64,000 nucleotides of DNA from Lepidonotus clava (Eukaryota; Annelida; Polychaeta; Phyllodocida; Polynoidae). Where the stretch lies: contig OW387133.1 of assembly GCA_936440205.1 (NCBI GenBank), positions 72,850,374 through 72,914,373 on the forward strand, written 5' to 3'. Below are positions 48,901 through 61,100 of this stretch, piece by piece. Made by a program: the position numbers and the translations under genes. The notes below the pieces were generated by a model. The model made no database searches, was not told where the DNA came from, and saw nothing but the letters and a program-made list of their open reading frames with translations. Numbering within the stretch: the stretch's first letter is position 1; every line of letters starts with the position of its first letter.

Positions 48901-51900
48901 TGGGTTTATTTAGGGTTGCGTATATCCTACAGAGGAGCGATCATCTTGTTTGTGAGTATCAAATTATCCGTACCGAGAATCTGACGTCAGCCCACACTGA
49001 CAGCCGACCCGCGGTCTCCAACACAGCTCGCTGTAGGGACTGGAGGACATACCGTAAATCTTCAACATTTGACACTCTTTACAAACAACAAGATCCCATA
49101 AGCAATACCAGCATGACCAACTGAGTTTATAAGAGTGTAAGGATCTTTAAAGATAATTATTACAATTAATAATCAAATAAAAAGAAGAGAAAACACCTCT
49201 CCTGCTATCTTATTTCTTAACTTGCTTCGCTTTTTCGTCAGGTGAACATTTTATGGTCTCTGGTATCATTTTGTGGTCGTTATCTCATTCCTTCGTCTGG
49301 ACAGGTTCTCCCAACGTTTGGATGACCTTTCTTTATGAGCCTTATCTGAAATACCTAGATCAAAAGGTTGACATTTAGGTAATCAGGAGACTTTAAAATG
49401 TCGACCACTTTTTCTTGAGACATTTTCTAAAGACCAAATAAGCGTACTTGTGATCTCATATCGACTTTAAATCCGTCTATAAAAAAGGCACGAAAAAATA
49501 ATCGTAGATTCAGAGTTTCCATAGACAATATCCTACTTTATCAGATTGCTATCTGACACCTAAGTCAGCTTTGACTTCCTGATTATTTGTCAATGTTAGT
49601 TACTTCTACTATCATTATTATCAAGACAAGGATACATACATAAATCACGTCATTGCAAAATCAACAAAGCACAGTTTCACAAAAAGCAGTGTCTTGAGAT
49701 TTTGAATTTCTTTTACCCAAATAATTATGGACTAGGCGTATATATAGGTTATATTGTTACAAGGAGACTCCATAATAAATCACCTACTGGAAACATTCCA
49801 TGGTGGGGAAATCGGATGTCCATCGTTTACTTGGCTTCATTATGTACTTCTAGTGCCAGCCAAACCCACGCTGGAAAACGTGAGCTGATGATAATACAGG
49901 GACATTACGGCCTCCACCTAGCCATAACAACTTGTGGGGAAGAATCACCTCACCTCACTGGGAGCCCACTGAAACAGGCGGAAAGAGGCTCCACTATCTT
50001 CACCAGAAGCTGTTTCCGCGGCCCCACTGCGCAGTTACACGCCAAGACCGACATGCGGAGGAGAACACGCGGTTAGAAACTTGGTCGGGTCATATGAAAA
50101 TCCTGGGGAAAAAATCGGTTAGCCTCAAATATGCTGAGGTTTGAGTGGGATAAGGACCAGTCTGGGGTAGGGTCGTACTATAAACCAGCTCCGTGTTTAT
50201 ATAAATGAATCACGTATTGTTTTATCCTCTTTTAGAAAAGTCCCGGAGCTGCCCTAGCCCTTCCCAAACAATCTTGAATAGAACGGTGTACTTGGACTTA
50301 TATTTAGTGGCTATACATCTTCTGTATATGCTAATCGTCAAAGAAAGAGTAAACAAGATCAAGATTGCGAGTCACCCGTTCCTCAATGTATAATAATTTG
50401 TCACAGTATTTTTTACCCTAAAAGTCTGTTTGGCGAAGAAGAAAAAAAAGCGAATGACAAGATTGTTTGCATCTGTTTCTGGTATAATGAGTCAATATTC
50501 GCAAAGTATTTGATTTGACTTTTCTCAGCAGTAGGCCAACAGAACATATAGATAATCCTTTATAATGGATCATGGCAACACGCATCTAGTACCTATAGAT
50601 CGAAGAATTATAAATTATTCATTATCTGATTATAGTCATCCAAACGCAACATTATATCATGTGTAGAGTCGATAAGGCCTAATTATGTACCAAGGATCTT
50701 ATTTTTGTAGTATTTTTATTATCAAAATGACTGTAACTGTAGGCCCTACTTTACACATTTTACAATCAGGAAGAACAGGTTTCCGACCGCTGCCTGTACA
50801 TGTTTATAGGCCATCAAAAATATACAACATGAATCTTCAACCTGAACTTTTCCAAGCACTGGCATTCTTCTTTTTTACACTTACATATTAACTTGTTCAT
50901 CACTGACTACAGCCAACGCTAGGAGAGTGCAAGCATTCAGCAATTCAGCAGGGAGAGCGTTTTATTTGACCAGAACTTTTCTCTTTCTTCCCCGTTTTCC
51001 CCCTGACAAGATCCTGGTTGTTCAGGGTGTGGGTCAGGCTAAGAAAAGCAGGCAGTGAGTATGGATAGCGCACGGGGGGATCAGGTGATCCGTGTGTAGG
51101 CCGGGGAGGGGTGCTGGAGGCCTCCTGGGGCCCAGATCTGCAGGTTGTTTGATGTCTGTGACCCAGACAAACTTCTGACATGTGTACTCTGCTGCCACCA
51201 CGTCGGCCCTGCTGCATGGCGACGTGCGGGTCGGGGGGAAGAAGGGGACGGGGGGGGGGGGGGGGGGGGGGGGGTGGGGTTACTCCCATATTATTTTATT
51301 ACCCTGTATCCCCGACCGACCCATCCAACCCCTTGGGTTTTCAATGAAAAATAGCTATAACACCTTTGTATTGTCGATCCTCAGGTTTTGATGATATAAG
51401 CCGGACTACTCAAGATGATGAAACAAGGCTATGTTCATCAGCAGCTCATTGCGACGTCTGAACCCTATTCGCTATACAGCTCGATAAACAACTGGAGAGG
51501 ATTTACCGCTGCTGAATAAATGTGACTGGAATTCAAACAACTTGCACTTTGATTGTTTTCTGGCATTCGCAGATACCTATTTTATAGCTGGTTTAATGCT
51601 TGTCGATTCAGGTTAATGACACACATTAATGTTTCACATGATGTGATTTTGACATGGATTCTCCGTTCAGACGAGTGCCCCCCCCCCCACTCCCCCTCCC
51701 CCGTTTCCCCACTCCACAAGAGTGGAAATTCAGGGGGACAGGGGCTGACTGAGTTTCGGGAGGTCTCTTCTATGATTTCTTCGGTACATTCACATTACCA
51801 AGAAGATTTTGGGGTGTTAGGGAGAACAAAGGGCCATTGACATACAGGACACGAATGACAGCACTGTACTAAAATGACAAGAAAACTCTAAACCATGCCC

Positions 51901-52060
51901 TAAAGTATAGTTTAAACTGTATTGTGAAAGGTATTTAACAGCCTAAGGTAGATATAATGGAGTAGCATAGCTGTAAGTGTAAGGTTGATTAGCATACCTG
52001 GTGTATGTTTTTTCACGACCTTTCTCTCTCTTTTTCATTTTTTGTTCAAAGTTCACCACA
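45943..52060. other. Intergenic, no supported gene
   Basis: A 162-codon minus frame at 46864-46376 has no recognisable domain. A 47560-48060 AT-rich segment resembles parts of the 63-kb piggyBac-like MITE (shared AAAAAACAGATTGT) and carries an RFX X-box GTTGCCGTGGTAAC at 47682-47695. A G homopolymer of 25 lies at 51250-51274. Confidence 0.4.
51250..51274. repeat. Poly-G tract, 25 bases
   Basis: An uninterrupted run of G inside a G-rich block; assembly length may be unreliable. The strand could form G-quadruplex structure. Confidence 0.9.
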
Positions 52061-52062
52061 GT

Positions 52063-52113
52063 GTGTAACCATGGAGAGTAAAATATTATTTTAGTCTCCA
52101 TGGTGTAACCATG
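52063..52113. repeat. Hairpin flanked by 11-bp direct repeats
   Basis: CCATGGAGAGTAAAATA (52069-52085) and its near-perfect complement (52087-52103) form a stem with one mismatch and a single-base loop. GTGTAACCATG occurs at 52063-52073 and 52103-52113 in direct orientation. It has the same logic as the tiny palindromic insertions but an unrelated sequence. Confidence 0.7.
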
Positions 52114-54549
52114 TACATAGAGGCGCAGAGGTTGTCCCACATTACCCACACCCACCTATACAATCCATGCGAACACAATTTATAATACAAGGAGCGTCGT
52201 TTTGTGCTACTTCCTTTCACGTTTTTTAACATTCATAATGGTAAATACAGGCGTTGACAGAAACCTTTGTCTGGCTGAAACATGTCCTTGTCCGATCCAT
52301 GTCTGAATCACATCAGTTTTTTGTTCTTTTGATGATAAATAAACAATGGACGTATGTATGCATGCAACAGTAGGTCTCCCTCAGAGGTTAACTTTGGACT
52401 GAGGCCAAGAGGATCCGTGGTCCCAGCTGTATGGCGATGGGTGGGGAGAGCGGTGAAGGGGAGTGGACCCAGGTCATGCATCAGGGGATGCGTGCACGGT
52501 ACACACATGTATATGGCCGCGTTCACCTTTATGTGATTTATTAGCATAACATATTATATCTGAAGTGTATACAACATAGCTTATGGTGAAAATCATTTAT
52601 GCCTGTTTGCCTGTTATAGTTTACAAAGCGAAAAGCTGTATTTTGTAACCTTAATCGACGTATGCAAGTTTTAGATTCATTTGCAAATATATAATTATTG
52701 CTAATACACTCATATACATACCAATATTGGAAGATCACTTCTCCCAACCGACACCTCTAAATTGTTATTTTGTGATCATGTATTTGGTAACTAAAGGTTA
52801 CGCCTCTATGTGGACCTGCAGGGCACTATAGTATAATAGACCACAATATGTATTTTGTTGACATTGTCATCTGGCAAAGTAAATTTGGGATTGGTCGCAT
52901 GGTGACGGTAGCTCTTTATTCAGAGCGTACGCCTTATTTCTTAAAATGATGGAAACGGGAACTACAAAATACGCAAAAATCCCAATTCTTCCTTGTCAAT
53001 ATTAGTTGTTTACTTGTAGGGAAAAGGACTACACCCTGTAGGTATATTTGACCCAGGAGGCCCACGCCTACAGGCCAACGAAAGAATAAATGTGCCATAC
53101 TATGGATTTTAATCAATAAGTGCGTCAACTTATCTAAAAATGAGTTTTTTGTCCACAATGTGAATAATGACTATGACATTGTTAGCATACACGTACTAAT
53201 TTGATATTTTAGAAACAATCGTGTGACTATAATATCACAATATGACATATTTCATAATATGGCTCATTGTCACTTGTGTTATTGATACTCATTATTACAA
53301 GACTTTGGAAAATTAAAACAAAACTGTGATGTCAACACACATGTTCTCTTGCATTCCTTCAAGAGATGAGAAATGTATTTTTTTTGTCACTACATATTGT
53401 GTGGATCACGTGTACATATCACATATAGCGATATGTATTTCATGTACTTATTACATGTACAAGTACGTCATAGTACTTTGAATTGGGTCGATCTTATAAT
53501 GTGTTCAGATGGGCGTGTATAGAGAGAGGCGACAAGGGGGAACGACCTGGCACCACCCATCTGACGACACAGTGCTCACTCTCGGAGAAAGTAGGGTGGG
53601 AACAGTTGTTGTCGTGAGGTGTATTGACCATCCCTCATTCCCTTATATTGTATCGTGACAGAATTATCAATACCAAGATAACGTATTTCTAGGACTGTTT
53701 GAATTGAGTTATGCTATCAATTAAGTAGATAAATGTCTAGAACAGCCATATTGAACCCGATACCGCAGAAATCTCACTATAGACCTCTAGATTGGTGATA
53801 CACTGCATCCTTTGTATTCGCTCTCTTTGTATTACTAGATGTATACAATTTGCATAAAATTGTATGATTTACATATCGAATTGGATAGGAGATTTAAATA
53901 GGGTTTTAATTGACAAATCTGAGGTTTGCACTCCTTCAATGAACGCAACTGGTATCATTCAACGACTGCAGTGTTGGTTCTAGGTTTTCAAAAAGGTATG
54001 GAAAGCAATTGTAATATAAGGTCGTGAAATCGGCCAACGAAAGAATAAATGTGCCTTCCATGTTCTATTACAGTGTTTTTGATGGCATGCGTCTTTAATT
54101 GGCCACGCAATCTAATGAAAAAATCTGCATCGATTTACCCAATTGATTTTAACGATTCTACCTTGGTTGTGTGTTAAGCATGAGGCATGCATAATTAATT
54201 GGTGAAATCGAGCCTTTTACGACGCCAGAGGCCTCGTTTACCACTACCATTATAGACTACTAAAATAACCAATAGCACTAGAATATTTAACCCACTCTGG
54301 TCGGACTCAAAAGTTGTACAAACAGTAGTTATTCTTAGATTTGCGAGCTCTTCATTTGGAGTAGGTCTGATTATAGGATATGTATATATATGTACCTTGC
54401 CATTGCTTCTCATGCTACGACACATAGTAGATGAGAGGACTCAGTGATGTCATTTTCCAACAAAGTCGACATCCCCCCTTCCATAACTCAAGAATTATTG
54501 TTTTCTACACAGTCAATTAGAAAGCTGAAATTAACCGCTGCTCTCCTTG
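52114..54549. other. Intergenic, with a dispersed 24-bp exact repeat
   Basis: A 24-base string beginning GGCCAACGAAAGAATAAATG is identical at 53073-53096 and 54032-54055. No gene is supported. Confidence 0.45.
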
Positions 54550-54592
54550 ATCGATGCAACGAGTATAGACTGTCTATACTCCTTGATCGATG
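54550..54592. mobile_element. Tiny palindromic insertion, copy 3 (29 bp plus 7-bp TSD)
   Basis: ATCGATG at 54550-54556 and 54586-54592 flank 29 bp that start CAACGAGTATAGAC and end GTCTATACTCCTTG. The inner arms are a perfect palindrome around one T. The left flank also reads CTCCTTG, so the direct repeat extends to 14 bases, which could mean later conversion of one end. Confidence 0.7.
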
Positions 54593-57500
54593 GAAGTCTT
54601 TGTAAGTACATGTATACTAAATGAGTGTAGGAAAGGTCACTTTCTGTGGCTGACACGAACCCCTAACATACCTCAACTAGCCCACACACAAAATGTACAA
54701 GAGGTGGTCAAAGACCCACATGGATGATGTAAGCATCGAATGGGCACATTGCTGATGTGATAAGAGACTGGAGACCCAATATTTACTCCTCTATATCTAT
54801 TTCTCAACTTCAAGAAGCACATATATGTACTGATATGTTATTAGTTTACCCAGACCAAAGAATGTAGAACTGACGACTCGAGATAGCTTTATCTGTCCTA
54901 TCTGTTTCTAGTGTGTGTGTGTGTGTTAAGACGTGTTTAGTCTTATTTTTGGTTTTCCACTTTGGTCACGAAAATTCCCCTACTTCTACGCACAATACTT
55001 CCCTCCTACTTATCGCCATCTAATGTTTGCGGCAGGCAAAATTCGACCTATCCTCGTTTTGAAACGAGGTAGCCCACCTCCTTGCATACTATATGCATGT
55101 GATTATGTGTGTACTGGTATAAAAAGTAGCATTTACGTGCCATATTACATGTCTGGTGTAACGAAACTGGGGAAAACAAGTATTTAAAGGAAATGTTTGC
55201 GTTCTGTGATGACAGACAAGGAGTGCCCCGTGAAGAAGGGAGGCAGGTGTACGCGCGGCAGGCCACAATGCACAAGTAGGTCACACTACAGGGGGTATAG
55301 ACGAGAGGGTCCGCTGCCGCAAGCCTAATTAAAAAATAGAAATACATGTAATAGTATTATGCAATAATGTATTTTGATAGTTATTGCTAATGCCCCGTGC
55401 TATTTTTTTTTTATAGATACAACACAATGTTAGTTTCTTTGCCATTATTACCACTCGACGTTAGATAAATCTAGTTAGTATGCTGACTTTGTAAAATATA
55501 CTTTTCCCTACTCTCTGTTTTCAGAGACTATAGACCCATGTAACAGTTCTAAGATCTTTCTTTTTTTACTTTAATGGGTCGATTTCTCTCTAGAACGTCA
55601 AATGTTTACAGGAGGGCTCTTGCTCTTGCTTAACCAAAATAGCCCAAGACATGCAATACTAAACAATTGTAATAAAGTAAAACTTAATGAAAACTGCAAA
55701 TTATTGTAGCTTTGGTGACGAACATTAAATTTCGAGCCGCGAAATTTAAGGGCTATGCTGTATCCGGGTGGGACTGGAAGGAGAAAATAAAATGACGTCA
55801 GGTACTTGGGGCTGACCTATTTGTATCCCCAGACAGGCCAAGGTCCATCACAATGCCCGGCTGGTTCAGATTTACAATCGTGTAATCGAGTAATGCGACT
55901 ATATAGGGGCTTATTTTGGGTGTATGCATGAGAGAGGTGCAGGCAGACATCAAACACAAGGTATTGGATGAATACAAGAGGAGAGGGATAGGTCAACCTT
56001 GACAATGGGCTGGCTTTCACGGCTTTAAGATTGAGTCGGAACTATTTTGCATGTATTTAGTATTTTTGCATGTACTGTTTGTAAGTGATAGGGGCAGATC
56101 CAGGAATTCAAGAGGGGGGTGGGCTATATCAAAAACGTCCCGGCGACCCCAACAACCGGAGCCATCAGTTTCACATTAAAAAAGAATTATAAAGAAAGAA
56201 AAGAAAAAAGAAAAGAAGAAGAAAAAGCGCCCTAATTCCGTCCCTATGTGTTATTCTCTTTCTTAAAGAACATTTTTGGTATTCTTTCCTGTGTTCCCCT
56301 GATTGTAAAACTTCCGATAGTGAGATATACCATATACCATTGAGATATGTATAGATATATAAAGTCTCTATTGTTACGTTAAGTTCTGGACGTTGACCAT
56401 TGGCGCACCTACCATGACTCAGTAGGGCTTTGCAAGCACTCAAGTCTTCAAAATGCTGCAAATTTCTATTAAGAACTGAGAAACATAGGTCTATTTAACT
56501 GCATACTTCTACAGTTTTATTAATTTGACCGAATTTAACTGAAGGTTACTTGGTATTGCGAACCTAGGTATTGGATATTGGAACGCAATTTAGGAACTGG
56601 GTACGCCCCTATTGACCGATGTGTGAAAGAGTTGTTTACCAGAAATCGTGGGGTCGACACCCGGAGAACCTGAAGTATATTTGCATACGGGTCCCGGTTT
56701 GACCCGGATACAAGGCCAGCTGAAAACAGTCCAGTACTCCCACCTGGTGAGTAGGTTACAGACAAGTACTTGGACGCCACATGCACTGTACATGATGCAT
56801 GGCTTTGGCTGAAAATTGTATATACACATTTTGATGTGTTTTGTACTCAGTTTTCTCACAGATAGCTGGTCACGAGCTGGACAAAGTTGGATTTGTCAAT
56901 GTTACCTTTTGCAGGTATAATAAATATTGACTGTGAATAAGTGTGTTAATGGTAAAAGGGGCTTACGCCATAACCCTGATAAAAACTCCCACCACAGAAT
57001 TGGGAAAGCATTTATAAGTAGGATCAAAATAAATAATGATGATTAATCTATACGTCATGTACAGTGCATTAGAAGAAGGCCCTTTTAGGCTGACAACTAA
57101 GGCAGACCCCCCACCCCCACCCGCTTCCCACCCACTCCCGGGCACCCACCCCTCTCATTCCCTCCTTATCTCCCCCGTTCCATTCCAGAGGATCCATTCA
57201 AATGATGATATAATGATAGTTTTGTAAATTACTCCAACTTAAAGGTACCTTAGTCATATAGGTTGAATTGGAGTTTATTTTATGCAATTAATCTTAAATA
57301 TATTACAGACTAAGCCGTATGGCTAAAAGATCAGACTAAATTTGCATAGTGAGTCCCAGTACATTTACTCGACTTAGTTTACTCTCAGGACAAAGTGAGA
57401 CGGTCTGACAGGCAGTGGGGGCGTCGGGCCATACAGCATGACCCTGACGGTGACCTTTGACGCTGAACCCTTCAACTCTACCTGGGGCATCATTAGAATA

Positions 57501-57941
57501 TGCCAAATACTCCACTCCCCGGGCATGCGCACTGGGCCGCGGATACTGTGTCCGCGCGTGGCATCCTGAGCATGCGCGTGGCGAATTTTGGGTCTGCGCA
57601 CAGCCTACTTGAAGACATGAAAGGGGTTGGGAACAGAGGGATACAATAGGGCTTTTCCCGTGGACGTCACTTTGGTCTTGAATGTCCTTTCAGTGACACG
57701 GAGCGTGTCAAACCTGGGCAGGTGTGCGTTCCACCTGAGTGACTCCTCCATTCAGCTAAAGCCCAGTTATATTCGCGCCCCCATATAATTGATGGTAAAG
57801 ATATAAGGGGACATACCGACCCCTCCATATTTTCATGTCCTCAATATTTTGGTTGAAATCATAACCATATACATAACATCACATTATGTATCTCTATGTT
57901 GAAATCAAGCGTGTGTTCCTGTCATTTCATTCGTTTAGATT

Positions 57942-57943
<2 letters not shown>
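54593..57943. other. Intergenic, no supported gene
   Basis: A one-sided hAT-like end (GGGGCAGATCCAGGAATTC) is at about 56093. A C/A-rich low-complexity patch lies at 57105-57160 and a GC-rich patch at 57410-57610. No exon was recognised. Confidence 0.4.

Positions 57944-57998
<55 letters not shown>
57944..57998. repeat. (GT)n microsatellite
   Basis: About 27 uninterrupted GT units. Confidence 0.97.
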
Positions 57999-58000
<2 letters not shown>

Positions 58001-58018
58001 CCATAATAATATATAGGT

Positions 58019-58159
58019 CAGGGTTGAATTGGGGGGGGGGGGGGGCGTGCTCCCATTTTTTTGGCGAAATTTTGATTTTTATTAACGTATGGCACCGGGA
58101 CTCTTTATCATATATAAACAGGCGCCCCAATCTTTCCAAATTCTCTGGATCCGACCCTG
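58019..58159. mobile_element. Possible 141-bp hAT-like MITE
   Basis: CAGGGTTGAATTGGG at 58019 and the complement of the right end, CAGGGTCGGATCCAG (ending 58159), are imperfect inverted ends. A G homopolymer follows the left end. No clean 8-bp duplication is seen, so this is tentative. Confidence 0.45.
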
Positions 58160-58163
58160 TGTT

Positions 58164-58183
58164 TATATATATATATATATATA
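58164..58183. repeat. (TA)n microsatellite
   Basis: Ten TA units, directly beyond the possible MITE. Confidence 0.9.
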
Positions 58184-61100
58184 CGTAAATGTATATACTT
58201 TCTTAATGATACCGTTATGTCATTATGCCTATGTACTGCATTTCTTGTCACCCTGGTGGTCTTCTAGAAATAAAAAGGCGAAGATCACAATGTAAGTCAC
58301 TATGCCATAATCGTTTGAGTATCTGTTATGGGCATCCACCCTTCCGTTTCATTTGTCGAATCTACATGATAGCGTAGATTATGATAATCATACATACAAA
58401 TCACGGTCGAAGTTTTTATCCATTAGGCCTATATTGAATTTGTAACATATACAAATCTCAACTTCCTATTACTAAGAAAAAGTAGCATTTATTGGCATGT
58501 AACCGTGTATTTTTCGCATGAGTGATCAACTTGTACTACCGTAAGGGTGGTGAGCGTCACTCGGCAAATCTAGAGAGGGGCATAGTATTTGTTGTAACCA
58601 CAGGAATTTCCCTTCAACAAAAGGGGTAGCGCTGTTGCAGCAAGATAGTCAATGGGTGAAGTGGTAAGGGACAACTGCATTTTTTATATAGTATCACAAA
58701 TTTTACCCCCGATTGTACCCAACAACTCCAGTTTCAATCACGTTCCTAAAACTATAAGGTTTTGGCCCATATTGTAAAGTACTATATTCTCCATGCAGAA
58801 ACTAATATATGATTCCTCTGTAGTTCTTGAATTATAGCTATTACTTCATGTAGGCCTTCAATGTATATGACTCAATATTGAAAAAAAGAATTGCGTTCTG
58901 TCCCAAAAACTTGAATTTTCTTGTGATGGCTAGGAACAGCGCACCTATAGGCCAATAAAGTATTACTTGTAGGCAATTACGGTGTAATAAAAACCTGAAC
59001 AGTCGGATGGGCAATTCATCCTGGACCTCCCAAGTTATGATAACTTCTTGAAGCATTGTAATATTGGGGTTGGTAACATCAAACATGGTTACTTTATTGC
59101 TCCAATTAGACATGTGCAGTATAAGCAGAAGATGCTGGATGTTCATCTTTAAAAGGCGATAAGTACTTTATTTGAAGTTATTTCGAACACTCTTGTCGTC
59201 AGTCAATTTATTTGCAGCAGACAGGATGAATCTAGTCCAAGCTCTTCCTCTGCGCAAAAAAAAAGACAAGCGACCAGTGGCAAAGAGGTAACAAAACTAA
59301 TAAAGGGCGGACAGCGCGCCACAGTCACAAAGGGCATCAAGATGGCGGCTGAAGCAAAATGTCGTCTGCAGCTCCGAATCCCTGGGAGACCATAAGGCAC
59401 ATTCCGCAGTAATAGCAGACTGTAGCAAAACAACTTATTTTTTCCATAGGTGAAATAAATTAGCTTTGTCACAATGAGAGTGAAGTGCTAATCACTGATT
59501 TTGGCATGCGGGTGACGTCACAATGGTCGGTGTCCTTTCCATTGGTTGGGAACTGGCTGGCAACTGTCCACTTCCGTTAATTGACGACGACAGTAGCCTA
59601 GGAGTATAAGGCAGTCAGTGCTAATTCACTAAATTATTAGTTCTTCTTGGAAGTAATAGGGCCTACGTGACTCCAAGAAGGCCCCCCGGGGAGTTAATTG
59701 TAAAAGTATCTCTACGATGGTAAATTAATCAAGGTCTTAAGGATGTTGGTGAAAGGTTATGAATTATCGACTTTAATTAAAGGAGAATATACAGGAAATC
59801 GACTGTTGCTTTAGCTCCATCCACAGATCGTCAAATTCAATCTATACGTTTGAAGAAACAATTCTCAACGCATTTTTAAAATATTCTCAAAAAGAAAATT
59901 GATATGGGTCCTGTAACCTACATTTTTTGCTTTAATATATTATTTGAAAATTCACACAATGTATGTACTGTAGTTAAAATAATTCATATACATGAAGTTT
60001 GTTTCAAGTTGTTTACACGATTGTCCTCAAATACAAATTTCGCATCATATTTATGAAAATTTTCTGTAATGAAAACCTAATGAAATGAAATTGCATTGTC
60101 ACCAAAATAACTGGTCCAAGAGGTTGTAGTATTTGATATTAATAACAATTCAAACGTATTGTGCAAAAAACAAGGAAAGGGGAAGAAGAATATTAGGTAA
60201 AGCGGGGTTTAATCCATATCCATAAAATTTCATACATAGACCCTTTTTAAGTAGCATGTTGCCAGAACACATAATGTTCTTCATAATGTTTCAAGTTGGC
60301 ATGGATATTGTGCACTTTACAGTCTTTGATGAAATATCGTTTGTTCCTGAGGTTTCATTTTATTGCTCTCACGCCTCAGCGTAATAGTTTTGGAAGCCCT
60401 GCATAATTCTGACACATTAGTTGACACTTGTTTCAGCTCCTGACACGCCGTGTTATCCCAGTTCACGCCTGATGTACGGGTTCTATGGGCCCGCTACCTT
60501 ATACTCTGTAGAAACAATAGCCATTATGCAATTAGTTGCACACAGCTTCCTAACTGATGACACCAATAAACAATAGCTCGTTGAAGAACGTGTCAATAAC
60601 TTATTATTCGCTATAAACCATCTAATTAAATGCACTTTGATACCCAATCATTGGAGTTTTCTGTTTATAACGATCAGTTTGTGGTTACTCTGAAATCTCA
60701 AACCTGTGAAAAACACATTCTTTTGAGCACCATTAAGATGAAGTTTGCATTGATCATTAATACATCTAAATACTTTAGCGTAATGCATGCCGCGACATTA
60801 GCCTATTTCAATTAAATGGAAATTGATAAGACTAGAGTCTCGTATAGACCTACATTAAAAAAAAATAATGTGTGTATTTTTGAAAATCCTGGAATCATAT
60901 CCGAATCTAGAAAGATATTGAAAACAAACGCGACATATCCATATGAGAATAATACAAATATATTTGTCATGTATACTATCTCCAAGTCTGCAAGTATTAA
61001 CCAGTTAACCAAAGACTTCACCTTTAACTGAAGCATCACATCGATTTAACCCTAATATGAGAGTGCACATATACCTCTGTGGTCGTGGATAGGAAACATA

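Noticed and set aside
49702-50076. 124-codon plus-strand frame
   Set aside because: No domain, no splice context and an overlapping frame in another phase; chance frame.
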